Assembly (NCBI GenBank): GCA_021205725.1
Contig: JAJPWY010000033.1
Location: 17,278 to 81,277 of the forward strand
Source: Clostridiales bacterium
GTDB taxonomy: Bacteria > Bacillota > Clostridia > Oscillospirales > Oscillospiraceae
Direction of reading: 5' to 3'
DNA: 64,000 nt
Of the stretch, positions 54,317-62,305 are shown piece after piece. The notes beneath the pieces were generated by a model, which worked only from the letters and a program-made list of their open reading frames with translations, was not told the origin of the DNA and searched no databases. Both the position numbers and the translations under genes were made by a program. Every line of letters begins with the position of its first letter. Position 1 is the stretch's first letter.

Positions 54317-55422
54317 TTCTGTCCTGCGGCACCGGCGGGGGCCACAATGCGGCGGCTGCCGCCATCCGGGACGAGCTGGAGCGCCGGGGCCACCGGTGCC
54401 AGCTGCTCAACCCCTACACCCTGGACGGGGCCCAGACTGCCAAAACGGTGGATCACGCCTATATTGGCCTGGTGCAGCACGCTCCGGGGGTGTTCGGTCT
54501 GGTCTACTGTATCGGCGGGCTGTATCAGAGGCTGCCCTTCCGCTCCCCGGTGTACTTTGGCAACGCCAAGACCGCCAAGGCCCTGGGAGCTTATATCGCC
54601 CGGCACAGCTTTGACGTGGTCATCACCACCCATCTGTTCCCGGCGGAGATGCTCACCTGGCTGAAGGAGCGCCGGTTCGATCTGCCGCCCACCGTCTTTG
54701 TGGCCACCGACTACACCTGCATCCCCATGGCAGGGGAGACGGAGTGCGACTGCAATGTCATCCCTGCCCCGGAGTTGGCGGGCGAGTTTGCCAAAAGAGG
54801 GATGGACGAGAACAGCCTGTTCCCCCTGGGTATCCCGGTAAAGAGCGACTTTGCCGATGGCACCGACCGCCGGGAGGCCCGGAAGGCCCTGGGGCTGGAC
54901 GAAAACCGGCGCTACATCCTGGTGGTCGGCGGCAGCATCGGGGCTGGGAGCGTGGAGCGCACCCTCCGGGTGCTCCTGTCCCACTACCGGCGGGAGGACA
55001 CGGAGCTGATCGTGGTCTGCGGCAACCGACAGGCCCTCTATGACCGCATCCAAAAGCGCTATGGCGACAAGGCTACGGTGCTGGGCTACACCGACCGGAT
55101 GGCGGAATACATGAAGGCCTGCGACCTGCTCATCACCAAGCCCGGCGGGCTGTCCTCCACCGAGGCGGCAGTGGCGGGCATCCCCCTCATCCACACCTCT
55201 CCCATCCCCGGGTGCGAGACGTCCAACATGCGCTTTTTCCGGCAGCACGGCATGAGCGTCGCAGTGCCCGGCCCCGGACGGCGGCTCGTCGCCGCCTGCG
55301 ACGCCCTGCTGGATGGCAATGGGACGGACAGACCCCAGGAGATGCCGGTGAATCCCCGGGCGGCGTCGGATATCTGCGACCTGGTGGAGCATATGGCCGA
55401 CACAGCCGAGGCTGTGGGGTAG
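54304..55422 (+). CDS. GT28-type glycosyltransferase (MGDG synthase / UgtP-like)
   Basis: The 372 residues fit the MGDG-synthase/UgtP-like family that adds a sugar to diacylglycerol for glycolipids or lipoteichoic-acid anchors. The N-terminal part has the family start ILSCGTGGGHNAAAAAI; the C-terminal part has VVGGSIGAGSVERTL and the nucleotide-sugar binding loop ITKPGGLSSTEAAVAGIPLI. A GTG at 54304, overlapping plsY, is preceded by AAGGTGAAG. Coupling to plsY suggests an anchor-lipid pathway. A 15-bp hairpin ends the transcript. Confidence 0.88.
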   Translation: MEALILSCGTGGGHNAAAAAIRDELERRGHRCQLLNPYTLDGAQTAKTVDHAYIGLVQHAPGVFGLVYCIGGLYQRLPFRSPVYFGNAKTAKALGAYIARHSFDVVITTHLFPAEMLTWLKERRFDLPPTVFVATDYTCIPMAGETECDCNVIPAPELAGEFAKRGMDENSLFPLGIPVKSDFADGTDRREARKALGLDENRRYILVVGGSIGAGSVERTLRVLLSHYRREDTELIVVCGNRQALYDRIQKRYGDKATVLGYTDRMAEYMKACDLLITKPGGLSSTEAAVAGIPLIHTSPIPGCETSNMRFFRQHGMSVAVPGPGRRLVAACDALLDGNGTDRPQEMPVNPRAASDICDLVEHMADTAEAVG

Positions 55423-55460
55423 CGGTACACAAAATAGAAAGATATCGCCGTACTTACGGC

Positions 55461-55497
55461 AAGAGCGCCTGGCGGGAAACGTCCGCCAGGCGCTCTT
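55461..55497. terminator. Perfect 15-bp hairpin between the glycosyltransferase and apbE genes
   Basis: AAGAGCGCCTGGCGG (55461-55475) and its complement (55483-55497) flank a 7-nt loop. The stem itself ends in CTCTT; it lies between convergent genes and is likely a shared terminator. Confidence 0.75.
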
Positions 55498-55529
55498 ACT
55501 GTTTGTGCGGAGATGTGCGCATCCGCAGC

Positions 55530-56585
55530 TTATTTTGTCAGCAGGGTATATGTCTCATCCGACAACATCACGGACTCCAGCCCCTCGGTGACATACAGGT
55601 TGCCCTCCGTGTCGATGAAAATGGCCTGAAATTCGTCGCTGTGGGCCTGCCAGTAGGCGGTTCCCTCCTCCAGACCCATGATAAACAGAGAGGTGGAGAG
55701 GGCGTCCCCCAGGGTGCCGTCGGAGGTGACGACGGTGACGGAGCACAGGCCGGACTCTGACGGATAGCCGGTGGCGGGGTCGATGATATGGTGATAGGTC
55801 TTGCCGGTGTCCTCGTCGGTGAAGTACCGCTCATAGGAGCCGGAGGTGATGACCGCCTGGTTCTCCACCTCGATGACCGCTACGATGGTTCCCTCGGTAC
55901 CTGCGGGGTTCTGGATGCCCACCCGCCAGGGAGATCCGTCCGGCTTACACCCCAGGCACTGGACGTTGCCGCCCAGAGATACCATGGCGGAGGCAACCCC
56001 CATCTCCTCAAACAGGTCGATGACCGTCTGGGAGGTGTAGCCCTTGGCGATGCCGCCCAGATCGACAGACTGTCCCTGGCCCAGGGTGACGGTGGAGGTG
56101 GTGCTGTCATAGGAGATGCGGTCTGACCCCACCAGAGCCAGGGCGGACTGAATCTCTGACTCCGTGGGCACCCGATAATCCTGGGTGGTAAAGCCCCACA
56201 GCTCCATCAGGGGATAAACCGTGATGTCGAACGCCCCGCCGGTGCTCTCGTAAATCTCCAGCGCCCGCCCCAGCAGCGCGGCGGTGTCCTCCGAGAGGAC
56301 GGCGGTGCCGGAGCGGTTCAGCCGGGAGATCTCGCTGTCCTCGCTGCCCACGGTGAACAGGGCCTCCAACCGCTGAATTTCCGCAACTGCGGCCTCCAGC
56401 GCCTCGTCCCGGACGCTGCCGTAGGCGGTGAGGGACATAAAGGTGTCCATAGCCTCCAGATATTGAGTGCTGGAGGTCTCCGCCTCCGGGTCAGGCTCCG
56501 TTTCGACCTCCACTGTCCCGGCGGCGCAGCCGGTGAGCAGCAGAACTGCCAGCAGGCAGCAGAGCAGACGGGAAAAACCTCTCAT
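55530..56585 (-). CDS. apbE: FAD:protein FMN transferase (ApbE), lipoprotein
   Basis: ApbE transfers FMN from FAD to a Thr/Ser on exported proteins (for example RnfD and RnfG). The 351 residues have a lipoprotein signal with the lipobox LLLTGCAAG (Cys about residue 20), an acidic spacer, then the ApbE domain. It shows MDTFMSLTAYG, the STGGAFDITVYPLMELWG stretch, VDLGGIAKGY and the late HHIIDPATGYPSESGLCSVTVV, the Mg-binding region, followed by DALSTSLFIMG. The ATG at 56585 has GGGAG seven bases upstream. It overlaps the Gx-transporter gene by four bases, forming an operon with the NusG_II gene. Confidence 0.95.
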   Translation of the reverse strand: MRGFSRLLCCLLAVLLLTGCAAGTVEVETEPDPEAETSSTQYLEAMDTFMSLTAYGSVRDEALEAAVAEIQRLEALFTVGSEDSEISRLNRSGTAVLSEDTAALLGRALEIYESTGGAFDITVYPLMELWGFTTQDYRVPTESEIQSALALVGSDRISYDSTTSTVTLGQGQSVDLGGIAKGYTSQTVIDLFEEMGVASAMVSLGGNVQCLGCKPDGSPWRVGIQNPAGTEGTIVAVIEVENQAVITSGSYERYFTDEDTGKTYHHIIDPATGYPSESGLCSVTVVTSDGTLGDALSTSLFIMGLEEGTAYWQAHSDEFQAIFIDTEGNLYVTEGLESVMLSDETYTLLTK

Positions 56586-57127
56586 TTTACGTCTCCCTTT
56601 CCGTCTTTTTGATTCCCCGCCGCCGTCCCCGGGCCAAACAGCGACGCAGGCAGGCGGCGCACCACCTGGGCGGTGAGAAATCCGATCACCAGACCGGCAG
56701 CCAGACCGCTCCACCACAAAATCAGCAGATAGTAGGACACCTGCCAGGTCTCCAGCAGCGCCATGGCCACCAAAATCTGCCCCACGTTGTGGGCGATGCC
56801 CCCGGCGATGCTGACGGTGAGCATCTGAAACCTTCCGGTTCGTTTCAGCAAAATCATCACTGCGCCGGAGAGCAGCCCGCCCCCGGCGGCATACATCAGG
56901 CTGAATGCGTTGCCAAAGGTGATGGACACCAGCAGGATGCGCACCAGGTTGATGATGACGGCGTCCCGGCCGCTCATGCGGTACAGGGCCACCATGACCA
57001 CCAGATTGGTCAGCCCCAGTTTGATGCCGGGGACGGCGAAAAAAGTCGGAACCAATGATTCCACATAGCTCAGTACCATGGCCAGTGCGATCAGCAGGCC
57101 ATATTGCGCCACCCTTCTGGCTCTCAT
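56582..57127 (-). CDS. Gx transporter family (EetB-like) membrane protein
   Basis: The 181 residues have five or six hydrophobic segments, start MRARRVAQYGLLIALAMVLSYVESLVP and show GIKLGLTNLVVMVALY with many Gly-x pairs, which is the Gx transporter/heptaprenyl-diphosphate-synthase component I-like family. In Listeria's flavin-based extracellular electron transfer locus a protein of this kind (EetB) is encoded beside ApbE-like FmnB. The ATG at 57127 has GGAGGT upstream. It overlaps apbE by four bases (ATGA). Confidence 0.82.
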   Translation of the reverse strand: MRARRVAQYGLLIALAMVLSYVESLVPTFFAVPGIKLGLTNLVVMVALYRMSGRDAVIINLVRILLVSITFGNAFSLMYAAGGGLLSGAVMILLKRTGRFQMLTVSIAGGIAHNVGQILVAMALLETWQVSYYLLILWWSGLAAGLVIGFLTAQVVRRLPASLFGPGTAAGNQKDGKGDVK

Positions 57128-57140
57128 TCCTCCACCTCCG

Positions 57141-57542
57141 TCATTTCGCCACGGCGTCCAGGCCCAGATCGTCCTGGCCGGTGATCTCCACCACCACCCG
57201 GTTGGGCAGGCAGATGAGACTGTCCCCGGCATAGCGGATCTTGCCCTGCTTGACACATAGCTTGTCAGGGCAGCTGGCCTCCTCTATGTAGACGCTCCCG
57301 TCCTCAATGACCACCAGGTTGGCGACGCCGTCCTCGCCCTGAACGGCATAGGTGGTGTCCTCGTCCAGAGGGAGAGTGGCCAATACCTGGCTGTTCTGAC
57401 GGATGGTGACGGTCAGATCGTCGCTCTGGCTGTACATCCGGGTCAGCAGAACAAAGGCAGTCAGCCCAAGGCCGACTGCAATCAACCCGACGAGCAGCAG
57501 AAGGTCGCTCCGTTTTAGAGCATTTGCTTTGCGGTCGTTCAT
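57141..57542 (-). CDS. NusG domain II-containing (EetA-like) membrane-anchored protein
   Basis: A 133-residue protein with one membrane helix (about 12-34) and an outer NusG_II domain (about 40-130; TVTIRQNSQVLATLPLD, then EASCPDKLCVKQGKI with two Cys). EetA of the Listeria locus and many proteins beside ApbE/Rnf genes have this plan. A cysteine pair C-x4-C in a surface protein suggests a redox or metal role, not proven. The ATG at 57542 has AAAGGAG five bases upstream. It is the first gene of the operon; apbE is the last. Confidence 0.85.
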   Translation of the reverse strand: MNDRKANALKRSDLLLLVGLIAVGLGLTAFVLLTRMYSQSDDLTVTIRQNSQVLATLPLDEDTTYAVQGEDGVANLVVIEDGSVYIEEASCPDKLCVKQGKIRYAGDSLICLPNRVVVEITGQDDLGLDAVAK

Positions 57543-57680
57543 AAGCGCTCCTTTGAAGGGACAGGAGAGAGGGAAGGCCGGGCGAAGCCTGTGCCGTCGC
57601 CGCCATATGCCGCAGCGTTTCCCCAATCAGACAGAAAGAATGTAAAAATTGCAAAAAGGCAGCAAGTTTTACCAAAACTA

Positions 57681-57711
57681 TTGACCTGAGTGTTACTCTC
57701 AACTTTATAAT
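57681..57711 (+). promoter_or_regulatory. MerR-type promoter with 19-bp spacer, antisense to merR
   Basis: TTGACC (57681-57686) and a perfect TATAAT (57706-57711) are separated by 19 bp. The spacer holds a palindrome (GAGT-GTT-ACTC). This spacing and palindrome are typical of promoters activated by MerR proteins. It points into the 3' end of merR on the opposite strand, and sits about 140 bp upstream of the NusG_II-EetB-apbE operon. Confidence 0.6.
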
Positions 57712-57719
57712 AATGCTGT

Positions 57720-58583
57720 TTAGAAATTTTTATTTCCGCCGCTGAGGGATGTACTCTCTGAGACCGGAACGCTCACCTGACAGTAGTAGTAAAATTTCCC
57801 GTCTACCGGGGCCTCAAACAGGTGACGGGCCAAAAAAGGCCCGGTGGCTGTCAAATCCTGTGCATCCAGGGCCGCCAGCACCGGCGGGAGCATGGACGTG
57901 ATGGCATCCTCGTCGGTGTACGCCGGGCCACCGATGACGGAGCGGGGCACCTTCAGGTAGTAGCAAAAGACCTGACAGGCGGGGAGCTGCTCCACTTGGC
58001 TGCCCCGCAGCTCCAGCAGCTCCACCTGATCCGGCGTGGCGGTGAAGCCAAAGAGCACCTTTCCCTGCCGGATGAGCCTGCAATACTCCACCGCAGGGGT
58101 GGCGTCCACCCAGTCGGGTACGGCCTCCGTATCCTCCGGGGAGAGAGGAAAAAAGGCCGTCATCTCGGAAAAGGGAAAGAAGATCAGGGCAGGTCGGTGC
58201 AGCAATTCCCATCTGCCCTCCAGCGTCCTCTCCAGCGCCTGCTGCTGACAGGCGTAGACGAACCGGAGGTGCTCCAGCGCCATCTCCTGTAGCATGTGCT
58301 CCCGCTCCAGCGCTGCGATCCGTTTGGCGTTTTCGGCGGCGTACTCCTCCAGGCTGGCCCCGTTGAGGATGTGCCCGATCTCCCGGAGAGAATAGCCCAG
58401 GTTTTGCAGCTTTTTGCTGATGAGGATGGCCGGGTACTGGGCGTGATAGTAGTACCGGTACTGGTTGCCCTCCTCCCGCCGGGAGGTGAGGATGTGCTGC
58501 TTTTCGTAGTGCTTGATGAGATCCCGGCTGACGCCCAGTCTCTGGGAAAATTCACCCATGCGGTATTTGTGCTGCTCTGCCAT
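57720..58583 (-). CDS. MerR-family transcriptional regulator with effector-binding domain
   Basis: The 287 residues begin with the MerR winged helix (YRMGEFSQRLGVSRDLIKHYEKQHIL), then a coiled-coil dimerisation helix (about 75-125), then about 160 residues of sensor domain. The sensor (about 125-275) resembles a GyrI-like ligand-binding fold, but I cannot name the ligand. It is divergent from the tat genes, and an inverted repeat overlies its promoter (58621-58657). The regulated genes are probably the tat-reductase-rnf module or the apbE operon, because a MerR-type 19-bp-spaced promoter lies right behind it at 57681. Confidence 0.82.
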   Translation of the reverse strand: MAEQHKYRMGEFSQRLGVSRDLIKHYEKQHILTSRREEGNQYRYYYHAQYPAILISKKLQNLGYSLREIGHILNGASLEEYAAENAKRIAALEREHMLQEMALEHLRFVYACQQQALERTLEGRWELLHRPALIFFPFSEMTAFFPLSPEDTEAVPDWVDATPAVEYCRLIRQGKVLFGFTATPDQVELLELRGSQVEQLPACQVFCYYLKVPRSVIGGPAYTDEDAITSMLPPVLAALDAQDLTATGPFLARHLFEAPVDGKFYYYCQVSVPVSESTSLSGGNKNF

Positions 58584-58620
58584 GGCGGTTCCGCTCCTGT
58601 TTTCTCCTGTTTTTCTCTTG

Positions 58621-58657
58621 CTGTCTCTAGTTTAGCGGAAAGACAGGTGTTTTTCAA
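58621..58657 (-). promoter_or_regulatory. Promoter and operator of merR
   Basis: On the minus strand TTGAAA (58652-58657) and TAAACT (58629-58634) are 17 bp apart. The inverted repeat CTGTCT (58621-58626) and AGACAG (58641-58646) flanks the -10, suggesting autorepression or joint control of the divergent tat genes. Confidence 0.5.
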
Positions 58658-58704
58658 GGGCCTTGCCGCATAAATCAGAGCAGCTGGTGGAAAGGAGCAA
58701 CAGC

Positions 58705-59139
58705 GTGAGAATTGGATTTATGGAGATCGTGGTGGTGTTCGTGGTGGCCCTGCTGGTGATCGGCCCGGACAAGCTGCCGGAGTTCGCCAAAAAGCTGGGG
58801 GCCGGGCTTCGGGCCTTTCGGGACGCCACCCACGACCTGACCTCGGAGATCAAGGAAAACGTGGTGGAGCCGTTGGAGGAGGCCCAGGCTCCCATCCGGG
58901 AGGCCATGGAGCCCCTGGAGGAGATGGACAGGGAAATCAAAGAAAACGTCAAAGAGGTGCAAATCTCTCTGAATAACATCGGAAAGCCGACGAAAAAGCC
59001 CGCCTCCAAACAGGAAAAGCGGGCTTCCGTCTCTGAACTGCCGGAACCCCCGGCAGGAGATGCGGCATCGGCCCCGGTGGAGGCTGCCGCCCCTGAGACG
59101 ACAGCGCAAAACCAGAATGAAGGAGGAGAAAATCCATGA
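58705..59139 (+). CDS. TatA/TatB-like twin-arginine translocase subunit (long form)
   Basis: The 144 residues have the TatA/B layout: one short membrane helix (about 8-24), then the hinge [26 protein letters not shown] (amphipathic helix), then a Glu-rich coiled tail (about 60-100) and an Ala/Pro-rich end. The hinge [13 protein letters not shown] lacks the Phe-Gly of typical TatA and resembles TatB, and the tail is long, so this may act as a TatB-like partner in a system with a second, short TatA. A GTG at 58705 has AAAGGAG seven bases upstream. It overlaps the next gene by four bases. Confidence 0.85.
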   Translation: MRIGFMEIVVVFVVALLVIGPDKLPEFAKKLGAGLRAFRDATHDLTSEIKENVVEPLEEAQAPIREAMEPLEEMDREIKENVKEVQISLNNIGKPTKKPASKQEKRASVSELPEPPAGDAASAPVEAAAPETTAQNQNEGGENP

Positions 59140-59321
59140 AAATCGGCGTACCGGAGCTGCTGGTCATTCTGTTGATCGTGGTCGTTCTGTTCGGCCCCAC
59201 TCAGATCCCCAAGCTCACCAAAATGCTGGGCAGCAGCATCAAAAACTTCCGGGACAGCATGAAGGACGGAGAGCAGCCCGAGCAAAAGGAAGAGAGCAAG
59301 TCCCAGGATGAGCAGGCGTAA
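59136..59321 (+). CDS. tatA: Twin-arginine translocase subunit TatA (short form)
   Basis: A 61-residue TatA: membrane helix (about 6-20), the [24 protein letters not shown] hinge and amphipathic helix with the conserved Phe-Gly, and a charged tail. It is translationally coupled to the previous gene (ATGA) and overlaps tatC by 14 bases. TatA forms the pore ring that lets folded, cofactor-bearing proteins cross the membrane. Confidence 0.94.
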   Translation: MKIGVPELLVILLIVVVLFGPTQIPKLTKMLGSSIKNFRDSMKDGEQPEQKEESKSQDEQA

Positions 59322-60096
59322 CCAGGCGGACACGGCGGCACCCGACGGCGGGGAGATGAGCCTGACCGACCACCTGAAGGAGCTGCGCAGCCGTGTGGCC
59401 TTCTGCGTGGCCTTTCTGGTGATCGCCGTTCTGGTCTGCCTGTACTTCGCACCCCAGCTGGTGGAGCTGTTCACCGATATGGGAATGGAGTACGACTATC
59501 AGTTCGTCTACATCGCTCCCCAGGAGCTGCTGGCGGTGCAATTATCCGTCGCCGCCATCGGCGGCCTGGTGATCAGTATGCCGGTGGTCTGCTATCACGC
59601 CTACGCCTTTTGCGCCCCCGGTCTGAAGCGGACGGAGCGGCTGTTTTTCCTGCTGGCCGTCGTATTTGGCACGCTTTGCTTTTGCGTCGGGGTGCTGTTC
59701 GCCTACAAGATCACCGTCCCCTTCATGCTCTACTTCTTTATGGATCTGAGTGTGGGAACGGATATCGCCGCCTCGGTGAGCATTCAGAATTATGTAAACT
59801 TCCTGCTCACTGTATTCGTGGTGTTTGGCGCTGTGTTTGAGCTGCCGGTGCTGTCCGTTCTGCTCACCCGGCTGGGACTGCTCAAGTCCCAATGGCTGGC
59901 CAAATCCCGGAAGGTGCTGTTTGTCCTCATCTTCCTCCTGGCCGCCGTCATCACCCCGCCGGACGTCCTGTCCCAGATCATGGTGGCCGTTCCCATGATG
60001 GCGCTGCTGGAGCTGAGCGTTTTCCTCTGTAGAGTGTGCGAAAAGCTCTGGCGCCCCAGGGAGGAGAAAACCGAAGCTGCTGCTGAGAACGGCTGA
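59308..60096 (+). CDS. tatC: Twin-arginine translocase subunit TatC
   Basis: TatC is the receptor for twin-arginine signal peptides. The 262 residues have six membrane helices. The N-terminal part has [18 protein letters not shown], the LxDHLxELRxR family start, and the later segments show [21 protein letters not shown] (the Phe-x-x-Pro-Gly-Leu...Glu loop) and [19 protein letters not shown]. It overlaps tatA by 14 bases. The substrate is very likely the Tat-signal reductase encoded next. Confidence 0.96.
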   Translation: MSRRNQADTAAPDGGEMSLTDHLKELRSRVAFCVAFLVIAVLVCLYFAPQLVELFTDMGMEYDYQFVYIAPQELLAVQLSVAAIGGLVISMPVVCYHAYAFCAPGLKRTERLFFLLAVVFGTLCFCVGVLFAYKITVPFMLYFFMDLSVGTDIAASVSIQNYVNFLLTVFVVFGAVFELPVLSVLLTRLGLLKSQWLAKSRKVLFVLIFLLAAVITPPDVLSQIMVAVPMMALLELSVFLCRVCEKLWRPREEKTEAAAENG

Positions 60097-60178
60097 GAAA
60101 CCTTGTTACCCCTGCGTTGAGAGAGCGCATTATCTGTGAACACTCATGTATCACTTTAAACAACAGGAGGAATCATTT

Positions 60179-62251
60179 ATGGCAAAGCAACCCATATCCC
60201 GTCGGGACTTCATCAAGGGCATGGCGGCCGGCGCTGCCAGCGTCGTGACTCTTGGCGTACTCCAGGCTTGTGAGGCGTCTGCCGACAGCTCTGCGGCCAC
60301 TGTCTCCACTGCTGCCACCACCGGCACCGACACTGCCGCCGCCAGCACTGCCAGCTCCGGCAGCACTGCCGCCGCCAGCTCCATGAGCTACACCCCTGGC
60401 ACCTACTCCGCCAGCGCCGCCGGCATCGCCAGCGACGTCACCGTCACCATGACCTTTGACGAGACGAGCATCACCGACGTGCAGATCGACGTCTCCGGCG
60501 AGACCGCCGACATCGGCGGCGCCATCGGCGACGATATGGCCCAGGCCATTCTGAATGCCCAGTCCTGCGACGTGGACGTCGTCTCCGGCGCCACTGTCAC
60601 CAGCAACGCCATCAAGACCGCTGCGGCCGACTGCATCTCCCAGGCCAGCGGCAGCACCGTCACCGTCACCGAGACGGAGGACAGCGGCACCTCCGACTGG
60701 CTGGGCGAGGCCCCGGAGATTGCCGAGAGCGATATCACCGAGACCCTGGACACTGAGGTTCTGGTGGTGGGCTGTGGCACCGGCGGCTGGATCGCCGCCA
60801 TGACCGCCGCCGAGGAGGGCGCTCAGGTGCTGGTGGTAGAGAAGCGGGAATCCCCCACCGGGCCCCGGGAGGACATCGGCTCCATCAACTCCAAGCTCCA
60901 GCTGGCCTCCTTTGAGGAGTATCCCGAGTTTGAGATTAACAAGATGGAGGCCCTCCAGGACATCGTCCGCTACGGTGCGGGCTACGTCAACTCCGACCTG
61001 ATCCGCTGCTGGGAGGACAACAGCGGCGAGATGGTGGACTGGCTGACCGAGCTGCTGGAGGGCACCGGCAACTGGTACATGAGCTTGGAAGGCGGCGTGG
61101 GCGACACAAGCGACCCCGGCCGCGACAAGGCTTACGCCACCGGCCACAGCCCCCGCCTGACTGATACCGCCCCCGAGGACACCACTCTGAACTCCACCTT
61201 CCAGGCCCACTGCGATGAGCTGGGCGTGGAGTGGAAGCTGTCCACCGCCCTGGTCAAGCTGGAGCAGGACGACAGCGGCAAGGTCACCGGTATTATCGCC
61301 CAGGATCAGACCGACGACCACTACATCCGCATCAACGCCAGCAAGGGCGTCATCATGTGCACCGGCGGCTACGCCACCAACACCGAGATGATGAAGGCCC
61401 TCCAGCCCCAGACCCTGGACATGAAGGTGAACTATACCCTGGGCTCCACCTGTGACGGCTCCGGCATCAAGGCCATGCTGTGGGCGGGGGCCAAGTTCAG
61501 CCCGGTTCACGCCTCCATGATGTTTAACCGCTGCTGCGTCAAGCCCGACGAGACCGCCGGGTACGAGACCACCGGCAAGTGGTTCTGGTTCGGCGAGCAG
61601 CCCTTCCTGAAGGTCAACCTGAACGGCGAGCGGTTCTGCAACGAGTCCGGCCCCTATGAGTTCATGCTCCACTCCATGTGGATGCAGCCCAACCACACCT
61701 ACTGCGACATCTTCGACGCCAACTGCGAGCAGTACGCCGAGCAGTTTGACGAGGTGGGATGCTGCCGCCTGTTCGCCTTCCCCAACGGCGCACTGTCCAA
61801 CCGCACCTTTGAGTCCTGCTGGGAGTCAAACGAGGCACTGATTGAGGACGGCTACCTCCAGAAGGCGGACACTCTGGAGGAGCTGGCCGAGAAGCTGAAC
61901 ATCCCCACCGACACCTTCCTGGCCACCGTGGAGCACTACAACGAGATGTGCGCCGCCGGTGAGGACACCGACTACGGCAAGGAGACCCACCGCATGACCC
62001 CGGTGGACACCGCCCCCTTCTACGGCATCCGCACCGCCGCCTGGCACCTGACCACCCTCAGCGGCTGCCAGATCAACACCAACATGCAGGTCATCCAGGA
62101 GGACGGCACCCCCATCGAGGGCCTGTACGCCACCGGCGACTGCTCCGGCGGCTTCTTCGGCGACACCTATCCCAACCTGTTCACCGGCCTGGCCTGCGGC
62201 CGCACCATGACCTTTGGCCGCCGGGCGGCGAAGATCGTCGCCGCTCTGTAA
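60179..62251 (+). CDS. Tat-exported lipoprotein reductase: FMN-binding domain fused to a fumarate-reductase-like flavoprotein
   Basis: The 690 residues start with a Tat signal (SRRDFIKG at 7-14), a hydrophobic stretch and a lipobox-like LQAC (Cys31). An Ala/Ser/Thr-rich linker (35-68) follows, then an FMN-binding domain (about 70-152) whose flavinylation site is SGAT at 136-139, the ApbE target threonine. From about 190 there is an FAD-dependent reductase domain of the fumarate/urocanate reductase class (VVGCGTGGW for the dinucleotide, and GLYATGDCSGGFF). The canonical NRLGG arginine motif is replaced by YPNLFTGLACGR, so the substrate is probably not fumarate. The ATG at 60179 has AGGAGG upstream. 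Confidence 0.92.
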   Translation: MAKQPISRRDFIKGMAAGAASVVTLGVLQACEASADSSAATVSTAATTGTDTAAASTASSGSTAAASSMSYTPGTYSASAAGIASDVTVTMTFDETSITDVQIDVSGETADIGGAIGDDMAQAILNAQSCDVDVVSGATVTSNAIKTAAADCISQASGSTVTVTETEDSGTSDWLGEAPEIAESDITETLDTEVLVVGCGTGGWIAAMTAAEEGAQVLVVEKRESPTGPREDIGSINSKLQLASFEEYPEFEINKMEALQDIVRYGAGYVNSDLIRCWEDNSGEMVDWLTELLEGTGNWYMSLEGGVGDTSDPGRDKAYATGHSPRLTDTAPEDTTLNSTFQAHCDELGVEWKLSTALVKLEQDDSGKVTGIIAQDQTDDHYIRINASKGVIMCTGGYATNTEMMKALQPQTLDMKVNYTLGSTCDGSGIKAMLWAGAKFSPVHASMMFNRCCVKPDETAGYETTGKWFWFGEQPFLKVNLNGERFCNESGPYEFMLHSMWMQPNHTYCDIFDANCEQYAEQFDEVGCCRLFAFPNGALSNRTFESCWESNEALIEDGYLQKADTLEELAEKLNIPTDTFLATVEHYNEMCAAGEDTDYGKETHRMTPVDTAPFYGIRTAAWHLTTLSGCQINTNMQVIQEDGTPIEGLYATGDCSGGFFGDTYPNLFTGLACGRTMTFGRRAAKIVAAL

Positions 62252-62305
62252 GCGCCTGCGCCCACCGATACAGAGAACGATCAGGAAAGGGAGGTAGGAG
62301 CGTTT

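Noticed and set aside
60146..60178. Upstream start of the Tat reductase
   Set aside because: An ATG at 60146 would put 11 residues in front of the Tat signal and has no ribosome site; AGGAGG precedes the ATG at 60179.
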